A stretch of DNA of 5,855 nt from a bacterium (GCA_029218485.1 JAQXRK010000098.1:1-5855); one strand, 5' to 3'. Positions 1 through 5,624 are shown, numbered from the stretch's first letter. Notes: generated by a model from the letters alone, not told the origin. Numbers and translations: made by a program.

Positions 1-806
1 CCGGTAAAATCGGGGAAGAGCAGGTGCGCCAGCAGCAGGGCCGAGATGGGCACGACCAGCAGGCGCATGCTGACGCCGACCGCCAGCGGTTTGATGAGAT
101 GGCGCGTGGCGGACAGCTCAAAATCGCCGCCGAGTACGAGCAGCGCCAGCGGCGTTGCGGCGTTGGCGACGGTATTGACGGCGTCGTACAGCCCGGGGAT
201 ATCCGTCAGGCGGAACGACAGGCCGAGCCTGACGAACGCCGCGCGCAGCAGAATGACCACAATGCCCGTGAAAACGCCGATGATCAGCGGATTGGTGACG
301 ATGGAGCGGAGCACGTGCCCGACGGTCGGGCGGTGCGCCCCGTCGCTGCCGAACACGGTCAGCGCGATCACGGCCAGCGCATTGAAAAGCGGGATCGTTA
401 CGATGGACAGCAGCGCCGCCAGGCGCGCGCCCGCGTCCCCGAACAGCGAGGTTGCAAGCGACAGGCCGATGACGGCAAAATTGGAGCGGAACAGCGCCTG
501 GAGCAGCGCGCCCCGCTGCGCGGGGCTGCTGGTGACGCGGCGGACGATGCAGATGCCGAGCCCGAAGATCACCAGAACAAAGGCGATGGCAAAAACGACC
601 GTGCGCAGATCCTGCGCTGAGATACCGTTGCCGTTATAGATGTTGCGAAACAGCAGTACCGGGATGAGCACGCGAAAGCAGATGCGGTTGAGCCCCGTGC
701 GCACGGTTTCGGGAAACAGGCCGATCCGCTTGAGCACATAGCCGAGTACGATCATCAGGATGATGGGCAGAATTGCGTCGCACGCAAAGAGGAGGGTTTC
801 GATCAT
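1..806 (-). CDS. AEC-family (auxin efflux carrier type) transporter, C-terminus beyond window
   Basis: This reads as 268 uninterrupted residues from an ATG at 806 to the window edge. AEC proteins usually have about 300-320 residues, so roughly the last 40-50 are missing. The family consists of secondary transporters of the inner membrane, mostly for organic acids or other small anions; the substrate here cannot be read from sequence. Visible hydrophobic segments lie near residues 8-27, 45-56, 68-88, 105-122, 129-151, 165-188, 208-227 and 239-262. Family-typical patches are the N-terminal LPIILMIVLGY (13-23), an N-x(6)-LIPVLLF stretch (40-53), RSNFAVIGL (107-115), NPLIIG (172-177) and PLALLVLGG (219-227). 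The start is supported by AAGGAG (812-817), 5 nt upstream. It follows the YgjP-like gene by 29 nt on the same strand with no terminator between, so co-transcription is inferred. The family call is firm; the substrate is unknown. Confidence 0.9.
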   Translation of the reverse strand, partial: MIETLLFACDAILPIILMIVLGYVLKRIGLFPETVRTGLNRICFRVLIPVLLFRNIYNGNGISAQDLRTVVFAIAFVLVIFGLGICIVRRVTSSPAQRGALLQALFRSNFAVIGLSLATSLFGDAGARLAALLSIVTIPLFNALAVIALTVFGSDGAHRPTVGHVLRSIVTNPLIIGVFTGIVVILLRAAFVRLGLSFRLTDIPGLYDAVNTVANAATPLALLVLGGDFELSATRHLIKPLAVGVSMRLLVVPISALLLAHLLFPDFT

Positions 807-835
807 AGGGTCTCCTTCGGGGGAATGTTATTCGG

Positions 836-1369
836 TCAGTGCCGGAGCAGCGCGCGCCGCTCCCGGTAGTCCGGGAGAACTGCGGCAACGGCGGCATAGA
901 AGGCTACGCTGTGGTCCATGTGCAGCAGATGCGCCAGCTCATGCACCACCACATAGTCGATCGCCTCCGCCGGATACCGCATCAGCCGCCAGGAGAAGCA
1001 GATGCCGCGCTTCGTATTGCAGCTTCCGAAGCGGGTTTTTGCCGATGTGATATGCACATAGGCGGGCTGTACGCCCATCCGCGCCGAATAGAAGCGCACG
1101 CGCTCCGGCAGAATGCGCCGGGCGCGCTCCATGAGCTGCTCCCGCTCCTCCAGCGATGGCTCCGGGAAGGCTTCGCGGTGCAGGCGCTGCCGCTCAAGCG
1201 CTGCGGCGATCCAATCCGCATGCGCTTCGACGAAGCGGCAAATGGTTTCCTCCGGCGCGGCAAAGGGCGCGCGCACGAGCACGCGCCCGTCCTGCAGAAC
1301 TTCTATGGCAAGGCTCTTGCGATGCGAGCGGCGGATGGTACAGGCATCTTTCAACACGGCGTCCTCCAT
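836..1369 (-). CDS. YgjP-like (DUF45/M48-type) metal-dependent hydrolase
   Basis: The protein has up to 177 residues and matches the YgjP/DUF45 family of small, soluble, zincin-like proteins. The N-terminal part (about 11-60) has the typical strand-rich opening (RRSHRKSLAIEV...DGRVLVRAP), followed by a helix ending ADWI. The diagnostic TSAKTRFGSC (108-117) corresponds to the family's S-K-x-R-W/F-G-S-C signature. HELAH (143-147) supplies two metal-binding histidines and the catalytic Glu144, and the His of MDHS (153) is the likely third ligand. The fold resembles metallopeptidases. E. coli YgjP has been reported to act on UTP rather than peptides, so a peptidase label is not safe. ATG 1369 has a poor upstream site, while GTG 1357 (codon 5) has a GGAGG 5 nt upstream, so the real protein may be 172-173 residues. 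It leads the pair with the AEC transporter. Confidence 0.88.
   Translation of the reverse strand: MEDAVLKDACTIRRSHRKSLAIEVLQDGRVLVRAPFAAPEETICRFVEAHADWIAAALERQRLHREAFPEPSLEEREQLMERARRILPERVRFYSARMGVQPAYVHITSAKTRFGSCNTKRGICFSWRLMRYPAEAIDYVVVHELAHLLHMDHSVAFYAAVAAVLPDYRERRALLRH
1363..1367 (-). promoter_or_regulatory. GGAGG ribosome binding site inside the annotated start of the YgjP-like gene
   Basis: GGAGG overlaps the ATG at 1369 and lies 5 nt before GTG 1357 and 8 nt before TTG 1354, both in frame. The predicted transcription start near 1383 would leave only about 14 nt of leader before the ATG and would exclude the weak GAGGGG at 1382-1387. Together these favour GTG 1357 or TTG 1354 as the translated start. 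This is inferred from spacing only. Confidence 0.5.
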
Positions 1370-1389
1370 GGGCCCGGCCGGCCCCTCTT

Positions 1390-1417
1390 ATTCTACATGA
1401 AATATGGAAGAACGCAA
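1390..1417 (-). promoter_or_regulatory. Probable sigma-A promoter for the YgjP-like/AEC pair
   Basis: Read on the minus strand, TTGCGT (1412-1417) and TAGAAT (1390-1395) are separated by 16 bp. The -10 is 5/6 and the -35 about 3/6 to consensus. It sits just after the terminator of the upstream operon, where a new promoter is needed. The predicted start is near 1383. The rest of the 1396-1540 gap shows nothing else I can support. Confidence 0.5.
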
Positions 1418-1540
1418 GCGGAAAAAAGACCATACGCGCACCGGAGCGGGAGCTGCGCCGCGGCCGGGCCGGGTCTTCCTGCACGCCCGATGCGCGAAAT
1501 CTTTATGCGAATGTGTGTATCAATCTCTGCGCATGGGATA

Positions 1541-1576
1541 CAAAAACGGGCCGCCCGGATGGTTCCGGGCGGCCCG
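1541..1576 (-). terminator. Rho-independent terminator of the sigma/anti-sigma operon
   Basis: A perfect 13-bp, almost all-GC stem (1547-1559 with 1564-1576) closes a 4-nt loop. On the minus strand it is followed by TTTTTG (1546 down to 1541). The stem starts 15 nt after the TGA of the anti-sigma gene. The plus-strand side has no T-run, so it should act on the minus strand only. Confidence 0.92.
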
Positions 1577-1590
1577 TTCCGCACGCCGTA

Positions 1591-3048
1591 TCAATCGTCG
1601 TCGTGTTCGTTTTCCCGGCTGTAGCCGAGGATCTGGCCGGTGGCCGCGTCGATCTCGTATTCGTATGTCACGCCGTTTTTGCGGAACTTCACCTCATAGA
1701 CGAGGATGCCGTCGTCACGATCCCGCTCCGTGCGGATGTTGTCCGCGGTGGAGAGACCGGCATGCTGGAGCGCGATGCGCTGCGCGGTATCCCGCCCGAT
1801 ATCGCTCGTATCCGCACTGCCGGACTGGCCGGTGCTCTCCCGGTCGGCGTCGTACTCGAGGATCCGGCCGGTCGCCGCGTCCACCTCGTACTCGTATGCA
1901 TACCCGCCGGCGCGGAACTCGATCTCATAGACGCGCCTTCCATCGTCCGTATCGGCATGGATGGATACGGCCGTTGCGCCATCCGCAGCAATGCCGGCGT
2001 GCCGGAGCGCCGCGCTGAGCGCCTGCTCCTCGCCGATGTCCGTGCCGGATGCGGCCGGGGCCGCGCTGTCCGCGATGGCGTCGTCATCCCGTTCGCGCTC
2101 CGATTGCACAACCTCGCCGGTCAAGGCGTCGATATCGTATTCGTATTCCCAGCCGTCCGCGGTGAAGCCGATCTCGTAGACCATGCGCCCGCGCTCGACG
2201 TCCATTTCCACCGACCAGGCCGCAGCCTCGGAAAGGCCGGCATGGGCGAGCGCCGCCGCCTTCGCCGCATCCGCGCCGATATAGCCGCCGTCGCTTGCGG
2301 TGCCGGTACGGCTGATCACCTGCGGCGTTTCGCCGCTCTCGAGCAGCAAGTTCAGCGCGTGGATGCTCAGGCCCGCGAGCTCCTCTGCGCGCAGCGTGGC
2401 GTTTTTGTCGAGCAGTTCAGCGATCAGCGCCGCTTTCCCGCGTGAAATATCGTACATCCCGGCCAGCGCCGCGATCTGCTCGTCCGTGGACAGCGTTTGC
2501 GACAGCACGGAGCCGTTCACGCCGAAGCCGGCGAGCAGCGCATCGATCTCATCGGAGAGCCGCTGCTGGAGCGCCGCCGCGCTCTCGCCGCCCTCGACCG
2601 AGATCAGGATGGAGTTGGCAAGCTCGCTGATATAGCCGCAGCGCAGCAGGGAGCCGATCAGCGCGTTGACCGCCACGTCGAGCTGCACGCCGGTCAGATC
2701 CATACCGTTCAGCACGCGCAGTGCATCCTCGTTTCCCGCGGTCACGCTGAGCACGCGCTCCTCATGGTTGATCGAGAGCTGGATGCTGGGGTTCACGTCC
2801 AGCTCCACGACCGCCGTTACCCGGTTTGCCCGATTGTGGGACAGCAGGCCCATACAGCCGAGCAGAAGTGCCAGACAGGCGGCCACTGCTGCAATGCTGC
2901 GCACGAGCGTGCGGCTCTGCCGCGGCGGCCGCGCCGGGGAGGCGGAGGCGTGCAGGCGCTCTGCCGCCTCGCCGAGACGGTCGGAGTATTCCGGTGCGGC
3001 ATGTTCCGCCGCGCGCCGGAGCGATTGTTCAATCTGATTCTGTTTCAT
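1591..3048 (-). CDS. RsgI-like membrane anti-sigma factor with three PepSY domains
   Basis: The protein has 485 residues and is probably the membrane-anchored inhibitor of the sigma factor encoded just upstream. Residues 1-48 are a short, charged, likely helical cytoplasmic tail. Residues 49-69 form one transmembrane helix, giving N-in/C-out topology. Residues 78-240 match the RsgI extracytoplasmic region: VVELDVNPSIQL (80-91), NEDAL (106-110), NSILISVE (145-152) and ISRGKAALI (201-209). In characterised RsgI proteins the Asn-Pro bond of this motif (here N86-P87) self-cleaves and is required for signalling. PepSY domains follow at about 257-320, 338-401 and 417-477, with acidic linkers and an EHDDD end. 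The classical RsgI N-terminal beta domain is not visible. ATG 3048 is chosen because GGAGG (3058-3062) lies 9 nt upstream; a longer reading from 3141 only adds residues inside the sigma gene. The gene overlaps the sigma gene by 20 nt. The binding partner and signal are inferred. Confidence 0.88.
   Translation of the reverse strand: MKQNQIEQSLRRAAEHAAPEYSDRLGEAAERLHASASPARPPRQSRTLVRSIAAVAACLALLLGCMGLLSHNRANRVTAVVELDVNPSIQLSINHEERVLSVTAGNEDALRVLNGMDLTGVQLDVAVNALIGSLLRCGYISELANSILISVEGGESAAALQQRLSDEIDALLAGFGVNGSVLSQTLSTDEQIAALAGMYDISRGKAALIAELLDKNATLRAEELAGLSIHALNLLLESGETPQVISRTGTASDGGYIGADAAKAAALAHAGLSEAAAWSVEMDVERGRMVYEIGFTADGWEYEYDIDALTGEVVQSERERDDDAIADSAAPAASGTDIGEEQALSAALRHAGIAADGATAVSIHADTDDGRRVYEIEFRAGGYAYEYEVDAATGRILEYDADRESTGQSGSADTSDIGRDTAQRIALQHAGLSTADNIRTERDRDDGILVYEVKFRKNGVTYEYEIDAATGQILGYSRENEHDDD
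1618..2280 (-). repeat. Three tandem PepSY-domain repeats within the anti-sigma gene
   Basis: The units cover 2080-2280, 1846-2037 and 1618-1800, starting about 80 residues apart. Each opens with an IG(A/E/R)-x(6-9)-A-L-x-HAG helix, continues with G-x-x-VYE(I/V)-x-F, and ends EYE/DxDAxTGxxx (YDIDALTGEVV, YEVDAATGRIL, YEIDAATGQIL). The resemblance is at protein level; the copies have diverged at DNA level. They match the PepSY fold, known from peptidase propeptides and extracytoplasmic regulators. Confidence 0.85.
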
Positions 3049-3604
3049 ACTGCGATTCCTCCAGTGCATGCTGTAGTTTTTGGATGGCCCGGTTGTAGCG
3101 CGACAACACGGTGGAGAGCGGCACATGCAGCATTTCGGCACACTCCCGGTGCAGGAACCCGCCGACGGCGTGCAGGGCGACCAGCCGGCGCTCCGATTCG
3201 GTCAGCCGGGACAGGGCCGTGTACAGCACAAGGCGATCCTCGGGCGTGACCCGCGGCAAATGCGCGGTGAGCTGCGCCCAATCCTCATAGGGCAGGATGT
3301 CGGCGCGCCGGTGTTCGCGCAGCTTCATCAGCGACAGGTTTTTCGCGATGGTCAGGATCCATGGCATGGGCCGCCCGTTCGGCCGATAGCGGGGGGCCGC
3401 GCCGCAGATGCGCAGATAGGTGTCCTGCACCACGTCCTCGGCGTCCTGCACGCTGCGCGTGATGGACAGGGCAAACGCGTAGACGCCGACGTGCGTCTCG
3501 GCATAGAGCGTTTCGAGCGTGCTGCCGTCGCCCGCTGCGAGGCGGAGCAGCAGCGCCTCAATGGCGGCATAGCGTGCGGTTCTCTCTGGTGTACATTCCG
3601 GCAT
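3029..3604 (-). CDS. ECF-type RNA polymerase sigma factor (sigma-70 family)
   Basis: The protein has 191 residues, the usual ECF size, with only regions 2 and 4. Region 2 covers about 31-100 and includes DAEDVVQDTYLRI (54-66, core-polymerase binding and -10 recognition) and PWILTIAKNL (81-90). Region 4 covers about 122-182 and contains a helix-turn-helix near 151-177 (ECAEMLHVPLSTVLSRY...), which reads the -35 element. The polypeptide begins at ATG 3604, because AAAGGAG (3612-3618) lies 7 nt upstream; a GTG at 3634 would add ten unlikely residues. Its 3' end overlaps the RsgI-like anti-sigma gene by 20 nt, an arrangement typical of co-translated sigma/anti-sigma pairs. It is not a SigI protein, whose C-terminal domain differs from the ECF region 4 seen here. 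The promoter targets are unknown; autoregulation is common in the family but the upstream promoter looks sigma-A-like. Confidence 0.93.
   Translation of the reverse strand: MPECTPERTARYAAIEALLLRLAAGDGSTLETLYAETHVGVYAFALSITRSVQDAEDVVQDTYLRICGAAPRYRPNGRPMPWILTIAKNLSLMKLREHRRADILPYEDWAQLTAHLPRVTPEDRLVLYTALSRLTESERRLVALHAVGGFLHRECAEMLHVPLSTVLSRYNRAIQKLQHALEESQYETESD
3058..3062 (-). promoter_or_regulatory. Ribosome binding site fixing the anti-sigma start, inside the sigma gene
   Basis: GGAGG lies within the last sigma-factor codons, 9 nt before ATG 3048. It explains why the anti-sigma gene starts before the sigma stop, and suggests translational coupling that keeps the two products in ratio. Confidence 0.8.
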
Positions 3605-3611
3605 GGCCCAG

Positions 3612-3618
3612 CTCCTTT
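3612..3618 (-). promoter_or_regulatory. Ribosome binding site fixing the ECF sigma start
   Basis: AAAGGAG is 7 nt before ATG 3604. It lies downstream of the in-frame GTG 3634, so it argues for the shorter 191-residue protein. Confidence 0.8.
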
Positions 3619-3675
3619 CACTCCATACATGCACGAAACGGGCGTTTTATCGCAGCAATTCCCAAAATTTTTATT

Positions 3676-3704
3676 ATTTTATCAGCTTGCCGGCGGGGTG
3701 TAAA
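3676..3704 (-). promoter_or_regulatory. Sigma-A-like promoter of the ECF sigma/anti-sigma operon
   Basis: On the minus strand, TTTACA (3699-3704) and TAAAAT (3676-3681) are separated by exactly 17 bp, each 5/6 to consensus. The predicted start is near 3669, giving a leader of about 65 nt. An additional ECF-dependent promoter could overlap, but no motif can be assigned without knowing the sigma factor's specificity. Confidence 0.75.
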
Positions 3705-3722
3705 GCGATGAAGCGGATGTGG

Positions 3723-3751
3723 TTTCCAGCGGCGGCATCGTGTGGTATAAT
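3723..3751 (+). promoter_or_regulatory. Extended -10 promoter of the plus-strand EamA/HAD/BFD genes
   Basis: TTTCCA (3723-3728) and a perfect TATAAT (3746-3751) are separated by 17 bp, and TGG directly precedes the -10 box (extended -10 form). Transcription should start near 3758, giving a leader of about 26 nt before ATG 3784. It diverges from the sigma-operon promoter, with 18 bp between the two -35 boxes. Confidence 0.8.
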
Positions 3752-3783
3752 AACAAAAGATTGTCGAAACGGGATGGAGAACC

Positions 3784-4644
3784 ATGAGCGAAGTGATCCT
3801 GTATGCCTGCGCATCCGCTCTCTTGTGCGGGCTTGTGCCGAGCTTTATGAAAACGGGCGTGCGGCGCGCGGCGCCCTCGGTTGCCGCGGCGCTGTATGCC
3901 ACGGTGGCGTTCCTGTTTGCGTTTGGGGCCGCGGCCATTTCCGGAACGCTCGGGTCGCTGCTGCACATCGCTAATGCGGCGCTGCTCAACCTCGCGCTGG
4001 ACGGCCTGCTCGACGCGCTGGTCTGGCTATGCCTATTCACGGCGCTCTCCACCGGCGGCGTGAACCGCGTCATGCCGATCCATAACCTTGCCGCCGCCGG
4101 CGCCATCGGCCTGACGGCGCTGCTCTCCCACGGCCGGGTCGGCGTGTGGCGCCTCTGCTGCATCGTGCTGCTACTGCTCGGCACGGTGCTGATGGAGAGC
4201 CGCCAGAGAAAGGAGCGCGGCTATCAATGGCTGTTGTTCTCCTGCCTGGCGCTCGCTGCGGCGGCGGCACAGATCGTGTACGAGGCGCGCTGTCTGCCGG
4301 ATGTGCCCGGCAGCGTGCAGCGGCTGCTGGCAACGATGACCGCCATGGTGCTGCTGTGGTGCCTGTCCGCGGCGGGCAAATCGCTGAACGGCATCAAGAA
4401 GCTCCAGCTGGAGGACTGGCTGTTCCTGCTGCTTGCGGGCGTTGCGGCGGGGCTGGCCGGGCTGTGCGACACGGCGGCGGAGCGGATGGGCGACAGCAGC
4501 TACCTGCTGCCGATCAGCTGCTGCGCGTTCCCGCTGATGATGCTGTTTGCGCGCATCTTCCATAAGGAGAAGATGCCCGGCGCGGCAGTGATCGGCCTGC
4601 TGCTGGCCGTGTTCGGCATGTTCGGCATGCTGCTCAACGTATAG
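3784..4644 (+). CDS. EamA/DMT-type 10-TM membrane protein
   Basis: This 286-residue, very hydrophobic protein has about ten predicted helices (near 2-20, 31-50, 66-86, 98-114, 119-137, 147-166, 181-197, 211-229, 238-257, 264-284). They form two five-helix halves joined by a charged loop ESRQRKERG (138-146). This size and duplicated plan are those of the drug/metabolite transporter (EamA) superfamily, whose members move small metabolites, amino acids or sugars across the cytoplasmic membrane. The end of each half has the expected Gly-rich helix (VLLLLGTVLME; GLLLAVFGMFGM). No substrate-determining motif is recognised. ATG 3784 follows GGAG (3776-3779) by only 4 nt, a slightly short spacing. 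It is the first of three plus-strand genes; the next begins 46 nt downstream with no terminator between. The superfamily call is likely but rests on topology more than on signature residues. Confidence 0.75.
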   Translation: MSEVILYACASALLCGLVPSFMKTGVRRAAPSVAAALYATVAFLFAFGAAAISGTLGSLLHIANAALLNLALDGLLDALVWLCLFTALSTGGVNRVMPIHNLAAAGAIGLTALLSHGRVGVWRLCCIVLLLLGTVLMESRQRKERGYQWLLFSCLALAAAAAQIVYEARCLPDVPGSVQRLLATMTAMVLLWCLSAAGKSLNGIKKLQLEDWLFLLLAGVAAGLAGLCDTAAERMGDSSYLLPISCCAFPLMMLFARIFHKEKMPGAAVIGLLLAVFGMFGMLLNV

Positions 4645-4670
4645 TTTTATTGAGGTATAGTTTTATTGAG
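4639..4670 (+). repeat. Perfect 16-bp tandem direct repeat at the end of the EamA-like gene
   Basis: GTATAGTTTTATTGAG occurs twice back to back (4639-4654 and 4655-4670). The first copy contains the last Val codon and TAG stop of the EamA-like gene; the second lies in the leader of the HAD gene. The AT-rich unit contrasts with its GC-rich surroundings. It forms no hairpin. A recent slippage duplication is the simplest explanation. Confidence 0.95.
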
Positions 4671-4690
4671 GGAACCGGAGGAAACGGAAC

Positions 4691-5338
4691 ATGTACAAGC
4701 TCTGCGCTTTTGATCTGGACGGCACGCTGGTGGACACCATCGGCGATCTGGCGGCAAGCCTGAATTATGCGCTGGAGAAGAACGGCTTTCCGACGTATAC
4801 CGTACAGGAGGTGTCACGCCTCGTCGGCCACAGCGTCTCCTATATGTGCTATATGGCCGTGCCGGAGGCGGCGCGCGAGGCGCACTGGAAGCAGGTCAAC
4901 GCCGATTGCGACGCGCACTATGCCAAGCACTGCTGCGACCACTCGCGCCCATACGAGGGCGTTTTGCGCACGGTGTCCCGGCTGAAGGCGGCGGGCGTTA
5001 CGCTCGCGGTCGTCACGAACAAGCCGCACCGCCACGCCATGCACGTGGTGAACGAGCTGTTCCCGCGGGATACGTTTTCGATCATTCTCGGCATGATGCA
5101 GAAGTTTGAGAAAAAGCCGGCCCCCGAGCCGCTGAACTTTGTGCTGGACTATCTGGGCGTGGACCGGGCGGATGCGATCTATGTGGGCGATTCCGAGGTA
5201 GATATCGACTTTGCGAGGAATACCGGCCTGCCGTGCGTGTCCGTCACATGGGGGCTTCGGCCGCGTGCGGAGCTGATCGAGGCGGGCGCCGCCTGCCTGA
5301 TCGACGACCCGGAAGAGCTGCTGGAGATCGTGCTGTGA
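4691..5338 (+). CDS. HAD-superfamily phosphatase, phosphoglycolate phosphatase (Gph)-like
   Basis: This 215-residue cytoplasmic protein has all four HAD motifs. Motif I is FDLDGTLVDT (7-16; Asp8 nucleophile, Asp10 acid/base). Motif II is VVTNKP (107-112; Thr109). Motif III is the Lys of KKPAPEP (Lys141/142). Motif IV is VGDSEVD (165-171; Asp167 and Asp171, Mg2+ binding). Residues about 16-85 form a helical C1 cap between motifs I and II, as in the Gph, PpaX and beta-phosphoglucomutase group. Length and motif IV wording suit a Gph-like phosphatase acting on a small phosphorylated metabolite such as 2-phosphoglycolate. The group is broad and substrate is not determined by these motifs. ATG 4691 is preceded by GGAGG at 9-nt spacing. 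Its TGA overlaps the GTG start of the BFD-like gene, implying coupled translation. Confidence 0.93.
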   Translation: MYKLCAFDLDGTLVDTIGDLAASLNYALEKNGFPTYTVQEVSRLVGHSVSYMCYMAVPEAAREAHWKQVNADCDAHYAKHCCDHSRPYEGVLRTVSRLKAAGVTLAVVTNKPHRHAMHVVNELFPRDTFSIILGMMQKFEKKPAPEPLNFVLDYLGVDRADAIYVGDSEVDIDFARNTGLPCVSVTWGLRPRAELIEAGAACLIDDPEELLEIVL

Positions 5339-5529
5339 GGCGGCCGGGGGAGACGATCTGCTGGTGCTGCCGCGTGCGGGTGTGCGATGTGGAGAACGCC
5401 GTGCAGGCGGGGGCGCGCACGCTCGAGGAGGTGTGCCGCCAAACCGGCGCGGCAAGCGGCTGCACCAAGTGCAGGAACACCGTGCTCAGCGTGCTGAACG
5501 GGATTTTGAAAGCGAAACAGAACGGGTGA
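5335..5529 (+). CDS. BFD-like [2Fe-2S]-binding small protein
   Basis: This 64-residue protein carries the bacterioferritin-associated-ferredoxin (BFD) cysteine pattern: C9-x-C11, then 31 residues, then C43-x-x-C46. As I recall, E. coli Bfd binds its [2Fe-2S] cluster through Cys4, Cys6, Cys38 and Cys41, exactly the same spacing. The middle (DVENAVQAGARTLEEVCRQTG, split around 18-38) has the usual helix-turn-helix feel of BFD domains, and ASGCTKC replaces the common G-x-x-CGKC. Three more cysteines (12, 17, 34) are present. GTG 5335 is chosen because it overlaps the HAD stop as GTGA and has GGAG (5323-5326) 8 nt upstream; the open frame extends further upstream only inside the HAD gene. BFD domains pass electrons or serve in iron release and in multi-domain oxidoreductases. 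Its partner is unknown; no ferritin is visible here. Confidence 0.82.
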   Translation: MRRPGETICWCCRVRVCDVENAVQAGARTLEEVCRQTGAASGCTKCRNTVLSVLNGILKAKQNG

Positions 5530-5536
5530 AAAAGCA

Positions 5537-5569
5537 AAGCGGCGGCCGTCCATGCGACGGCCGCCGCTT
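5537..5569. terminator. Hairpin terminator between convergent operons
   Basis: A perfect 14-bp stem (5537-5550 with 5556-5569) closes a 5-nt loop, starting 8 nt after the BFD-like stop. On the plus strand the tail is only TTCCGTTTGT, so termination may be moderate. On the minus strand the stem is followed by TTTGCTTTTT, so it could also serve as a back-up terminator for the livF transcript. Confidence 0.75.
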
Positions 5570-5590
5570 CCGTTTGTACCATCAGCCGAT

Positions 5591-5624
5591 AAAAAATCTC
5601 CGGCCGTGTAGGAACAGCCGGAGA
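5591..5624 (-). terminator. Rho-independent terminator downstream of livF
   Basis: An 8-bp stem (5617-5624 with 5597-5604) closes a 12-nt loop, within which TGT/ACA can extend pairing. On the minus strand it is followed by six T residues (5596-5591). It lies 35 nt after the livF stop. On the plus strand it lacks a T-run. Confidence 0.88.

Noticed and set aside
24..639. Two overlapping plus-strand open frames of about 200 residues near the left edge
   Set aside because: Both are antisense shadows of the AEC transporter, which reads cleanly on the minus strand with family motifs and a ribosome site.
836..1369. Calling the HELAH protein a secreted M48 peptidase
   Set aside because: There is no signal peptide or membrane segment, and the SAKTRFGSC-type signature points to the soluble YgjP/DUF45 group, for which peptidase activity is not established.
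1547..1576. Long GC hairpin as a possible mobile-element end or attachment site
   Set aside because: The T-run on one side and the position 15 nt after a stop codon explain it as an intrinsic terminator; no second copy is present in the window.
839..1624. A 261-residue plus-strand open frame opposite the YgjP-like gene
   Set aside because: It crosses the minus-strand promoter and the terminator hairpin and has no recognisable domain, whereas the minus strand carries HELAH and the SAKTRFGSC-type signature.
1156..2445. A 429-residue open frame on the plus strand opposite the anti-sigma gene
   Set aside because: It is antisense to a gene with clear domains and a strong ribosome site. Its composition (Arg/Ala/Val/Asp-rich, no recognisable domain) is typical of an open frame mirrored from GC-rich coding DNA.
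3605..3675. Leader of the sigma operon as a possible riboswitch
   Set aside because: The leader is only about 65 nt, AT-rich at the start, and shows no conserved fold or terminator/antiterminator pair that I can recognise.
3080..3703. A 207-residue plus-strand open frame opposite the sigma factor
   Set aside because: It is antisense to a clear ECF sigma gene and runs through that gene's promoter; no domain is visible.
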